From an uncultured Clostridia bacterium (GTDB lineage Bacteria > Bacillota > Clostridia > Lachnospirales > Cellulosilyticaceae): a DNA stretch of 48,161 nt. The DNA lies in NCBI GenBank assembly GCA_937981575.1, contig CALJNR010000062.1, positions 1 to 48,161 on the forward strand. The letters run 5' to 3'. The position numbers and the translations under genes were made by a program. Below are positions 8,929-17,662 of the stretch, piece after piece. Numbering within the stretch: the first letter of the stretch is position 1; each line of letters starts with the position of its first letter. A model generated the notes under the pieces. That model had not been told where the DNA came from. It was given only the letters and a program-made list of their open reading frames with translations, and did no database searches.

Positions 8929-10629
8929 TTATCCAATGCCAGCTATCGCCTTCCTTAGGTCAAGCCTTCCATAACCCTCTATAGGATTTGGGTAATTAAT
9001 CCCCGGCTGCTTCGCTGCCCCCCGTATAAAAATTCCCCTGGCTATTCTTGTATTCATATCATGAAGGTTGCCCTCCAAAACGGCCCACTGCATGAGTAGG
9101 GCCCCTGCAGCTGACGCTATAGCTGTCGCTGTGCTGGTTCCGGTATAAGTGGTGTACCCGCCGCCCGGTCTTGGTCCTCCGACATTTACCCCAGGGGCTA
9201 AAAAATCAGGTTTAACAACACCACTTGTAGTAGGACCTCTCCCAGATGACATATAAATGCTTTGATTCACAGCATCATATGCCCCTACTGTAATGCCAAA
9301 TTCCTCTGTCCCTGGAATAGCAACTGTCGTTTGGGTATCCGCTTTCAAAAACACGGTTCCCTCAGCTGAAAACCCCGTCCGCTGAAGCCACACATGATAA
9401 ATACCCGTTACGATTTCTTCTCCATACACAGTAATACGCCAAACGCCCGGTGTAGGATTTTCAAGCCAGATATAAATGCCCTCAGCCCCAGTCTGTCTGT
9501 TAGGATAATCATAAATAACAGTAATACGTGTATTTTCAAGACCAATATTATAAACGGTTTTGCCCTGAGGGGTAAGCTGTACTTTTTCAATCATCTGCCC
9601 GATGGGGCTTTGAAGTGAAACTGATAACTTATCGGATAAACTTGCCCACAATGAAATAACAATCCCACTCCGTTCTTCTTCTGACACATTAATCTCAATA
9701 TCCTGAGAATGGCCTACATGATTTAATCTTCCCCTGAAATGGTGATAAGCCCCTGCTTCATTGCCTGCTGAAATCATCAGAATAACATTTTTACGAATTG
9801 TTAATGCATTTAAATACCTCTCTACAATCGTTGATCCATCATGAGCTCCCGTATTACATCCAAGTCCAATACAAATCACAATAGGGCGCTTAAGCTCACC
9901 GGCCAGCTGAATCAAATAGTTAACCCCCATTAAGATATCAAAATCCAAATAAGCAAGATCTACATTTTCGATCAAATAATAGTCATTTATGTAGGCTTTT
10001 GCAGGTCTAAGTTTAACTACCGCAATAGCTGCTTCCGGCGCTCCTCCTCTATAACTATTCGCATCTGCCCTATCATCACCTGCTGCAAGCCCGGCTAAAA
10101 ATGTTCCATGCCCAACCTCATCCCTTGTTGGTACAATGCTGAAAGGATCTGTCTGCCTAAGCGCAGTATTTATCACCTCTTCGCTGTAAACACTTCCAAA
10201 TGTATAAGGATGAGGGGGACTGCCATCTATTGTCTGATCCCATATTGCTGCAATTCTGGTAGCTCCATCGCTTTTCCTAAAAGCCTGATGCGTATAGTCA
10301 ATCCCTGTATCTACCAAACCTATCATAGTCCCTTCTCCCCTAAGAGCCCCGAAGGGATAATCATGAAACATTGATATATTGCTTGCTCCGATTCTTTCCC
10401 TTCCATTTAACCCATATACTGAAGGGAGTGCTAAAGCATACCCCGCAGCATTTAGCCTTTCAAATTCTGTTTCAGCCCCTATAGGTACCTCTACCAAAAA
10501 AAGATTTAGACCAATGGTTTCAAATTTGAGCATGGGATATTCTTCTCTGAAAAAAGCAGCAGGCAGCAGACTCTGCAGCATATAATCTCTTACAAAGATT
10601 TCACTTACCTGTCTGGATAATGGTGTCAT
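8929..10629 (-). CDS. Subtilisin-like (S8) serine protease, CspB-like, triad intact (array gene 5)
   Basis: 566 aa. Same subfamily as array genes 4 and 6: the N-terminal motif RDYMLQSLLP, a prodomain to about residue 75 and the linker MFHDYPFG before the core. The triad is Asp107 (GLVDTGIDYTHQAF), His174 (GHGTFLAGLAAGDD) and Ser499 (TGTSTATAIASAAGAL), with Asn290 in SAGNEAGAYHHF. The insert between Asn and Ser is about 210 residues, as in the other members. No signal peptide. AAAGAGGTGATTT precedes the ATG. Array gene 6 ends 14 bases upstream, so the two are probably co-transcribed; a 118-base gap separates it from gene 4. Its near-identical layout to its neighbours points to tandem duplication. 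Confidence 0.9.
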   Translation of the reverse strand: MTPLSRQVSEIFVRDYMLQSLLPAAFFREEYPMLKFETIGLNLFLVEVPIGAETEFERLNAAGYALALPSVYGLNGRERIGASNISMFHDYPFGALRGEGTMIGLVDTGIDYTHQAFRKSDGATRIAAIWDQTIDGSPPHPYTFGSVYSEEVINTALRQTDPFSIVPTRDEVGHGTFLAGLAAGDDRADANSYRGGAPEAAIAVVKLRPAKAYINDYYLIENVDLAYLDFDILMGVNYLIQLAGELKRPIVICIGLGCNTGAHDGSTIVERYLNALTIRKNVILMISAGNEAGAYHHFRGRLNHVGHSQDIEINVSEEERSGIVISLWASLSDKLSVSLQSPIGQMIEKVQLTPQGKTVYNIGLENTRITVIYDYPNRQTGAEGIYIWLENPTPGVWRITVYGEEIVTGIYHVWLQRTGFSAEGTVFLKADTQTTVAIPGTEEFGITVGAYDAVNQSIYMSSGRGPTTSGVVKPDFLAPGVNVGGPRPGGGYTTYTGTSTATAIASAAGALLMQWAVLEGNLHDMNTRIARGIFIRGAAKQPGINYPNPIEGYGRLDLRKAIAGIG

Positions 10630-10643
10630 AAATCACCTCTTTA

Positions 10644-12335
10644 CTAAATATTGGCTATGGTGCTTCGAAGATCCAGTCTGCCATAGCCTTCTGCGGGATT
10701 AGGGTACTCTACACCTCTTCGTTTTACGGTCCCCCGAATCAAAATACCTCTTGCTATTCTCGTATTCATTTCCCTTAAGTTTTGCTGAACGATTGCCCAC
10801 TGCATAAGAAGTGCAGCGCCTCCAGCTGTAATGGCCGCGGCTGTACTCGTTCCTACAAACGTTGTAAAGCCTCCCCCTGTCCGTGGCCCCTCTACGTTAA
10901 CCCCTGGGGCAATAAGATCTGGCTTAATGAGTCCATCTGCCCGCGGGCCTCTTCCTGAACCTACATAAACACTTTGATCAATAAAATCATAGGCCCCTAC
11001 TGTAACAATATATTCTTCTGTAGAGGGGATCCCAATCGTAACCAGTGCATCCGATCTTAAAAACCGTGTTCCCTCTGTGATATAACCGCTTCGTGGCAGC
11101 CACATATTGTAATTACCTTGAATAATTTCTTCACCATAAATGGAGACAACCCAAAGTCCAGGGGTTGGCAACCTAAAACTTATAATAATATTTTCCGCTC
11201 CTGTTTGGATATCCGGGTAGTTATAAGTTACAGAAATGAGCGTCTGCTCTAGGGCAAAAGAATAAGTCCGGACTTGATTTGGAATGACCGGAACTTTTTC
11301 TACGATCTGACCAATGGGGCTTCTAAGGGATACGGATAGAAGATCAGACGGCCTTGCCCAAACCGTTAAGAAGAACCCTTGTTCTCCTTCTGCCACGTTC
11401 ACTTCAATATCCTGTCTCTGCCCCCCAGCGATTGTCCCACCGAAATGATGCCCATTATTGGCTTCGTTGCCAGCCCCCACAACAATAACCAAATTTTGAA
11501 CTGTCGTTAAGGCTTCCAGGTATCTTTCTGTAATGGTGGTGCCATCATGGGCTCCATAGTTATTCCCGACTCCAACGCAGATAACGAGTGGCCTTTGAAG
11601 CGTTATAGCCATTTGAACGAGGTAAGTAATACCTGCTATAAAATCATTTTCCTGATAAGCAACAGCCTGCTCCCTTACGAGAAAATGAGTCTTAATATAA
11701 GGCTTTGCGGGTCTTAACTTCACCATAGCAATCAGTGCATCTGGAGCAGCTCCTCGATAAAGATTCGTTCCCATCTTATCATCTCCTGCCGCCACTCCCG
11801 CAAGGAATGTCCCATGGCCTATCTCATCCCGGCTCGGAACAACTTCATAAGGATTAGGAGATTGTAGAGCCAGGTTAATATCCTGCTGCGAATATTCTGT
11901 GCCATATGTAAAACCTGCGGGCGGCGTTCCAGTAAGGGTTTGGTCCCATATTCTTACAACCCTTGTCGTGTTGTCTGCATTTAAAAAAGCAAGATGGGTA
12001 TAGTCAATACCAGTATCCACAAAACCAATAATAATATTATTCCCTCTTAATTCTCCAAAAGGATAATCATGAAACATTAAAATGTTAGATTCAATAAGCG
12101 CTTCCGTAGCATTAAGTCCATACAAAGAAGGAACAGCTAAAAAACTCACATCACTTCTTAACCTTAGAAATTCATCTTCTGCCCCCAGAGGAACCTCGAC
12201 ATAATAAATCTGCTCCGCAAGGCTCTCAAACAGCAGTCTAGGATAGGCTGCTCTAAGTCCTTCTAGTGTCTGAATACTTTGAAGGATATAATCTCTCACT
12301 GTTAAATTTATATTTTGTCTAAACGTTTCCCCCAT
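10644..12335 (-). CDS. Subtilisin-like (S8) serine protease, CspB-like, triad intact (array gene 6)
   Basis: 563 aa. It shares RDYILQSI, the MFHDYPFG linker, the LRPAK segment and the GAHDGTT motif with genes 4 and 5. The triad is Asp107 (GFVDTGIDYTHLAF), His174 (GHGTFLAGVAAGDD) and Ser497 (VGTSTAAAITAGGAAL), with Asn290 in GAGNEANNGHHF. The prodomain extends to about residue 75 and there is no signal peptide. AAGGAGGGAACT precedes the ATG. It is the first gene of the 6-5-4-3 block in transcription order. The 122-base gap upstream, after the frameshifted gene 7, contains a degenerate relative of the array hairpins and is the likeliest place for a block promoter, though none is clear. Confidence 0.9.
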   Translation of the reverse strand: MGETFRQNINLTVRDYILQSIQTLEGLRAAYPRLLFESLAEQIYYVEVPLGAEDEFLRLRSDVSFLAVPSLYGLNATEALIESNILMFHDYPFGELRGNNIIIGFVDTGIDYTHLAFLNADNTTRVVRIWDQTLTGTPPAGFTYGTEYSQQDINLALQSPNPYEVVPSRDEIGHGTFLAGVAAGDDKMGTNLYRGAAPDALIAMVKLRPAKPYIKTHFLVREQAVAYQENDFIAGITYLVQMAITLQRPLVICVGVGNNYGAHDGTTITERYLEALTTVQNLVIVVGAGNEANNGHHFGGTIAGGQRQDIEVNVAEGEQGFFLTVWARPSDLLSVSLRSPIGQIVEKVPVIPNQVRTYSFALEQTLISVTYNYPDIQTGAENIIISFRLPTPGLWVVSIYGEEIIQGNYNMWLPRSGYITEGTRFLRSDALVTIGIPSTEEYIVTVGAYDFIDQSVYVGSGRGPRADGLIKPDLIAPGVNVEGPRTGGGFTTFVGTSTAAAITAGGAALLMQWAIVQQNLREMNTRIARGILIRGTVKRRGVEYPNPAEGYGRLDLRSTIANI

Positions 12336-12347
12336 AGTTCCCTCCTT

Positions 12348-12384
12348 AAGTGCCTAAGTCCTCTCTTCTTTACCTCAGTCACTT
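12348..12384. other. Degenerate 37-base relative of the array hairpin
   Basis: Begins AAGTGCC and ends CACTT, and has the same 37-base length as the perfect hairpin at 20016-20052, with scattered matches between. The stem has decayed and it overlaps the ribosome-site region of array gene 6. Relationship is plausible but weak. Confidence 0.25.
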
Positions 12385-12457
12385 GTTACTTTTTACTAAT
12401 TTATGCCTATACAGGTTTAAATATTATTGAAAGACTCATATTCCCCTTCTTACGCTT

Positions 12458-14913
12458 TTACATGTGAGAGTTATGCTGCGTTTCATCTCTTACAGTTTCC
12501 GCATAAGGCTTTAAAAGCATCCTTTCAAGTTCTTTCATATCAAATATACCATAGCCTTCGCTTGGGTTGGGGTAAGTTGTTGTTGGAAATCGTTTCACCT
12601 GACTAAGAATGATATTGTTCATAACAAGCGTATTAGGATAAGGCAGAATGTTTTCAGCGCTAAATTTACTGTATAGCGCTGCTGCTCCTCCTGCCATAAT
12701 GCTGGCAGCAGGCAGCGTCCCTGAAACCTTGATCCATTCATTCTTACTGCCCGGAGCTGTAATATCATAGCTATGGGTTACAAAATAGGGTCTTACTCTA
12801 TTATCCCATGTATACCCTCTTCCTGAACTCTTAAGGACAACCAAATCTGATTGATTATATCCACCTACGCACATGACATTGTCTATAGAAGCCAGTCCCC
12901 CTACCGTCATAAGTGCCTCTGAAGGCTGAAGTGTTGCATGACCGTTAAGTTCTTCTTGTGAAAGCCATATATCCATTTGACTTGCCGCAGTTGTTTCTAT
13001 TTCTGCTCTTAGCTTCCAGCTGCCTTCAATCGGTTGATGCATCCTGAATAAAAAGACACTGGCTCCATTTTGGAAGTTCACCTGCTCTCCATTTGAATAA
13101 ATAATACATGATCCAATTGGATAGCTCCCCATTCGTTTCAAATCAACGCCTTCAGTCTCCAAAGTTCCAGGGGGTGATAAAGTCACCCTAATAACATTTG
13201 AAAACTTTTGATAGATAATGCCAACGATATTTTGTCCTGGTTTTTCCACCGCAAGGTAATTTCTGTTACCGGCTTCTGCTCTCTCACTATGCCGTAGTGG
13301 TGCATTTTGTCTCCTTCTTCTCCTGAGGGAATAACGAGCGTAAGCCCCATTCTTCTCGCCAGAAAACTTAGTATTTGCTGCAAAATCAAGCTGCCATCAT
13401 GTGAATCAACATTCGTGTTAAATGGAATACATAAAGCCAGCGGGTTTTTGTGAAGCATTGCAAATTCTGCCAATTTAAGTGCTCCTATAATAATATCAGG
13501 CAGCAAAACCCCACTACTTGAAGGCATGCCTCCATAAATATGTTGAAGCGTTTTTCCGGCGCATTTTATCTTAGCTGCTATGAATTTTGACTGAGTTGCA
13601 ATCCCCCTATAGCTTCTATCCTTGTTTAATCCCCCTGCTATCCCTAGTATCATCGTACTTAAGCTGTTTTCTTCAGGAAGGCTGATTATTTCATTTGGAT
13701 GAGGGCTGTTAATGGCTCCATCAATCTGCTCTTTAGTGAAACTGATTCCGCTGTCTGCCCTTTGCTGTTGCCAAATAAGATCAATCCGCGATTCTCCGTT
13801 TGGCAAACGAAGCGCCTCATGGGTATAATCCACATCATCTGCAGTTACCACCCCTATATAAACACCCTCTCCTTTATACTTTAGATTATCTGGAACAAGA
13901 CTGAATATAGGCTTTTGTCCAGCTTGTTTCTGACTAGAAGCGCCAGGCGTTAAAATAGCTTTTTGATATTGGGGGACAACATCTGAACTTAGAAGCTGAC
14001 TGGCCGCATCAAACTGTTTTTTTGTACCATATAGCATACAGTAATCCGAAAACAGCTTGACTGCGGTAAACCCTAGTGCTTCATAATAGCAGCTTGGCTT
14101 AATGTCTCCTGATCCAATAATCACATATATTTCTTCCTCGTCTGGAATGCTTTTATAAAAAACGTCATGATAAAGTGTATCAGCCCGACCATGGACGCGA
14201 TAAACTTTTTTGGCTCTTTGGGCATTTCCTTCCGGATACAGAAAGGGCATTACCATTTTGACAGCATCACCAGCTTCTTCTTCCAAATAAATAGTATGGT
14301 CAAGATAAAATTCAAAGGCTTTTGGAACAGGATTATAATATTTATAAACTTCCTTTTTATTTGCTTTGATGATGACTATGCCATTTACTTGTGAAATATA
14401 CCCATTTACAATCTTGTATGCTAACGTTCTGTAGCGGCAGGATTCATCAGGGATTTCAATATCTGCGTAAATAATAACCGGTTTATTTAGCTCCTTCGAG
14501 AGATTTGTCAAATAATCTATACATTTAATATATTGCCTTGAATCTATAGCATCCGCTGCGCTGCAGCAGCTTATTACATCACACGCTATCTGCTCTTCCT
14601 GCCTAGACAGATACTGAACTTTATGACTATTCATATCATAAATAATTCGAACCTTTTCTCTGTCTATGCTCGGTCCTATCATTCCTAAAATAACAGGAGT
14701 TGTATAAAAAGAAGAACAGTCAAAAAATTTTTTCTGTTTTCGAAGCTTAATCGAAAAAAGCGGCTCAACATATACTGTAAGTTCTTGAAGCCAAGTCAGA
14801 TATTTTTCTTCAATTTCCAAACTTATGTGCTTCCCGCTGAATATTTCGTGATGCGTACTGTATTGCCCTAAATAATGTTTAATGCTTTCATCATGTTCCA
14901 CGATGACTTTCAC
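12458..14913 (-). pseudogene. Two-lobed subtilisin-like pseudoprotease, frameshifted (array gene 7)
   Basis: Two overlapping reading frames (14913 down to 13183, and 13249 down to 12458) together make one long-form protein of about 800 aa. The join lies near 13255: the upstream frame reads QKPVTEITLRWKNQ, while the paralogues and the downstream frame imply EINLAVEKPGQNIVGIIYQ, as if one A was lost from ATTAACC. The C-terminal lobe is non-catalytic: TADDVDYT for the DTG motif, Leu418 in SLST for the GHGT His, and SGTLPAAS for SGTS. The N-terminal lobe repeats the prodomain and compact-core pattern (VILGMIG, then NKPVIIYADI), followed by a second prodomain-like segment. The start is GTG at 14913 behind AGGAGGAAACTGAT. 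It could be a pseudogene, a recent or reversible mutation, or a sequence error. Confidence 0.8.
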
Positions 14914-15013
14914 ATCAGTTTCCTCCTGCTCCGTGCTTTATTATATCCTGTACTTTTCCTGTTAATCTTTTAAAAATATATTGAGCATTATGCACCTTAT
15001 TTTATCATCTATT

Positions 15014-17437
15014 CTATAATAACTGCGGCGCTCCCAGCAGTTCTCCAAGCATCCCCGTTTCAAATACCCCATATCCTTGGCTTGGGTTCGGATAACTTAT
15101 GCTCTCAAACTGTCTTACCGTACTTAAAATTGTTGTATTCATAACAACAGTGTTTGGAAGGGGCATTACCCCTTCTCTCACAAATTTGCTGTAAAGACAT
15201 GCCGTCACTCCCATCATAATTGCTGCAGCAGGCAGTGTCCCTGAAGCACTGGTCCATATGCCTCTGCCACATGGTGCTAAAATACCACTGGCGTGGGTTA
15301 CAAAAACCGGAGTTACCCGATTATCCCATGTCATCCCTCTCCCGGAGCTGCGAAGCACGATCATATTCCTTTGATCATAGGCTCCGACGGCCATTATATT
15401 ATTCACATTAGCTACAGAACCTGCTGTCATAAAAGTATTGGCTGGACTTAATGTAATATAAGGGTTCAGCTCTTCCTGTGTGATCCATAAATCTATTTGG
15501 CTTTCAATATTGGCACGAACTTCTCCTTGAATCTGCCACTGCCCAACTTCGGGATTTTCGATTCTAAAAAGAATCCTTCTGGCTCCATTTAGAAAATCAA
15601 TACTCTCTCCATCACAGAAAATAGCAGCTGCCCCTACTTGTGCCATCCCCTTTTGCCTAAGATTAACAGAATCTCCCACTGTTCCCCTAGGAGGAATCAA
15701 AAAAGCTGATAAAAGTGTCGGATATTTTTGATACATGGCGCCAACTACACTTTGTGCAGACTGTCTGACATCAATATTAATAGGCCCTAAAGTCTCCTGC
15801 CTGCCATGAAGGCTGTAGTGATGCTGCTTATCTGCCTCTTCTCCTGCCGGTACGATAATCGTAACCCCTGGAGTCCGTGCAATCTCTGTCATTATTCTTT
15901 GAAGAATAAGCGATCCGTCATGGGAGTCAATATTTCCATTAAACGGTATACAAAGCACAAGGGGCTTGCCTTGCTGCGCAGCAAATCCAATAAGTTTACT
16001 CATACCCACAATGATTTCTGGAAGCATACATGCTTCCTTGATAGGATTGCCGCCGTAAATTCGCTGAAGTTCTTCCGAAGCAGTTTGAAGCTTTGCTACT
16101 AAAAACTCTGACTCAGTCGCTAGTGCATTATAAGTTCCATTTTCTCCCCTTCCTCCTGCAATTCCCAGCATCATCGTACTTACACTTTCATGCTCTGGAA
16201 GCGGAATAACTGCTGCCGGATTAGGATTTTCTAAAGCACTGTTAATTTGATCCTTTAAATAATAAGTACCAGTCCCTCCCCTAACCTGATGCCAGATACA
16301 TGCTATCCGACTTGTAGCGTCGGGGTTTCGCAATACCATATTTGTATAATCCACATCATCTGTAGTAATAATTCCTATATAAACCCCAGCGCCTCTATAC
16401 TGTGAAGGATTCATCATCAAATGAGAGTTCGCCACCTGAACACTCTGCATTTGATAGCAGGATGGATAACTCAAAACCGTGAGTCTGTATTCAGCCACAA
16501 CATCAGATTTCAAAAGTTCACTTAAAGCATCAAACTGTTCTTTTCTGCCATAAAGCATGCCATACTCGCCTACAAGGCGGACCACTTCAAAGCCTAAGGC
16601 TTCATAATATTCAGGACGCTTAAAATTAGCCAGATTAAGCACAATAAAAATTTCTGTACCTGGGCTGATGCTGTTATAAAACAAATCACTATATAGAGGC
16701 GTTACCTGCCTATTTAAGCCATACACCTTTTTAAATCTCGCAGGGGCTTTTGGTGTGTCTAAAAACATTAAAACTTTTCGTAGTGCTTCACTAAATGTAT
16801 CCTGAAGGTACAGCGCTTGATCTGCATAAAACTCATAAGGGGAGTGCCCAGGGCTATAATAATAATGAAAATCTTTTTGAGTCGTTTTTATAACGAGTAC
16901 TCCATCGATTTTAGATAAATACGTATTTATGATTTTTGAAGTAAGACTTCTGTATCTGTAAGCTTCATCAGGTATATGGATGTTGGCATAAATCACTATA
17001 GGTTTGTTTTGCTGCTGTGAAAAGCAGCATAACGCATCAATACACCGAATATAACTGACAGCATTTATGCTGTTTTTTTTGCTCACACACTGAATTAATG
17101 TATAGGGCTTATGGTCTTCGGGCTTCGCAAGCTCAGTAAGCTTATGATCATCGAAGTGGTAAACGGCATCTACCGCTTCATTCTGCTCAAACTCTACGCC
17201 AATTACTGCCAGAATAACAGATTTTTCTCCAAGTATCGCCTGTTCCAGATATGCTGCTTCTTTATGGATCTGAATACTAAAATCAGGTTCTATATACCCT
17301 GTAACCTTTTGAAGCCAAGATAAATGCTGGGCCTTAATTTCAACTGCTTTGTACTGTCCGCCTAAGTGCCTGATCTGAAGGGCGTACTGCTCAATATAAC
17401 TGGTTTCATGTTCTTCATAGGCTGTAATAACTTTCAT
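15014..17437 (-). CDS. Two-lobed subtilisin-like pseudoprotease, all catalytic residues lost (array gene 8)
   Basis: 807 aa and intact, exactly the length of array gene 3. The C-terminal subtilase lobe starts near residue 350 with GVYIGIITTDDVDYT; the His site is Val419 (SVST), the oxyanion site is EE in PAGEEAD, and the Ser site is Leu735 (SGTLPAAA). The N-terminal lobe has a prodomain (1-55), strand VILAVIG (74-80) and a helix leading to QQQNKPIVIYANI (141-153). The last aligns well with AAQQGKPLVLCIPF (486-499) of its own C-terminal lobe, showing internal duplication. A second prodomain-like part lies at about 248-315 (EIFIVLNLA ... YGMLYGRKEQFDAL). No signal peptide. AAGGAGGCGCT precedes the ATG. 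The alternative motifs are the same in all four long genes, arguing for a conserved non-catalytic role. Confidence 0.88.
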   Translation of the reverse strand: MKVITAYEEHETSYIEQYALQIRHLGGQYKAVEIKAQHLSWLQKVTGYIEPDFSIQIHKEAAYLEQAILGEKSVILAVIGVEFEQNEAVDAVYHFDDHKLTELAKPEDHKPYTLIQCVSKKNSINAVSYIRCIDALCCFSQQQNKPIVIYANIHIPDEAYRYRSLTSKIINTYLSKIDGVLVIKTTQKDFHYYYSPGHSPYEFYADQALYLQDTFSEALRKVLMFLDTPKAPARFKKVYGLNRQVTPLYSDLFYNSISPGTEIFIVLNLANFKRPEYYEALGFEVVRLVGEYGMLYGRKEQFDALSELLKSDVVAEYRLTVLSYPSCYQMQSVQVANSHLMMNPSQYRGAGVYIGIITTDDVDYTNMVLRNPDATSRIACIWHQVRGGTGTYYLKDQINSALENPNPAAVIPLPEHESVSTMMLGIAGGRGENGTYNALATESEFLVAKLQTASEELQRIYGGNPIKEACMLPEIIVGMSKLIGFAAQQGKPLVLCIPFNGNIDSHDGSLILQRIMTEIARTPGVTIIVPAGEEADKQHHYSLHGRQETLGPINIDVRQSAQSVVGAMYQKYPTLLSAFLIPPRGTVGDSVNLRQKGMAQVGAAAIFCDGESIDFLNGARRILFRIENPEVGQWQIQGEVRANIESQIDLWITQEELNPYITLSPANTFMTAGSVANVNNIMAVGAYDQRNMIVLRSSGRGMTWDNRVTPVFVTHASGILAPCGRGIWTSASGTLPAAAIMMGVTACLYSKFVREGVMPLPNTVVMNTTILSTVRQFESISYPNPSQGYGVFETGMLGELLGAPQLL

Positions 17438-17558
17438 AGCGCCTCCTTAATCGATGCCTATTAGGCTGAATATACTTTCATAATGCTTTCAAACAAAAAT
17501 ATTATGTATGAACGCTTCCAGTTGAACCCCCATTCTTCACTTGCTATTTCGCTATATT

Positions 17559-17597
17559 AAAATACTCAAAACCTATTCTTTAGGTTTTGAGTATTTT
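17559..17597. terminator. Perfect bidirectional terminator hairpin between array genes 9 and 8
   Basis: AAAATACTCAAAACCTA pairs with TAGGTTTTGAGTATTTT around TTCTT. The A-rich start and T-rich end would allow termination on either strand. The loop core is shared with the hairpin at 20016-20052. It lies between the 3' end of gene 9 and the start of gene 8, so these are probably separate transcripts. Confidence 0.8.
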
Positions 17598-17662
17598 ATT
17601 CTCTTATGTTATATTTATGCGGCATCTTATTTAGTTATTAATATTTAATATTTTCTGACAGG

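Noticed and set aside
9394-9618. Rightward frames opposite the subtilase genes (several of 60-145 aa)
   Set aside because: They lie antisense inside conserved coding sequence, lack ribosome sites and match nothing.
13240-13260. Possible programmed -1 frameshift in array gene 7 at TGG AAA AAC
   Set aside because: AAA AAC is slippery-like, but the preceding base is G so the P-site re-pairing is poor, and the paralogue break at 18367 has no slippery sequence. A lost base explains both better.
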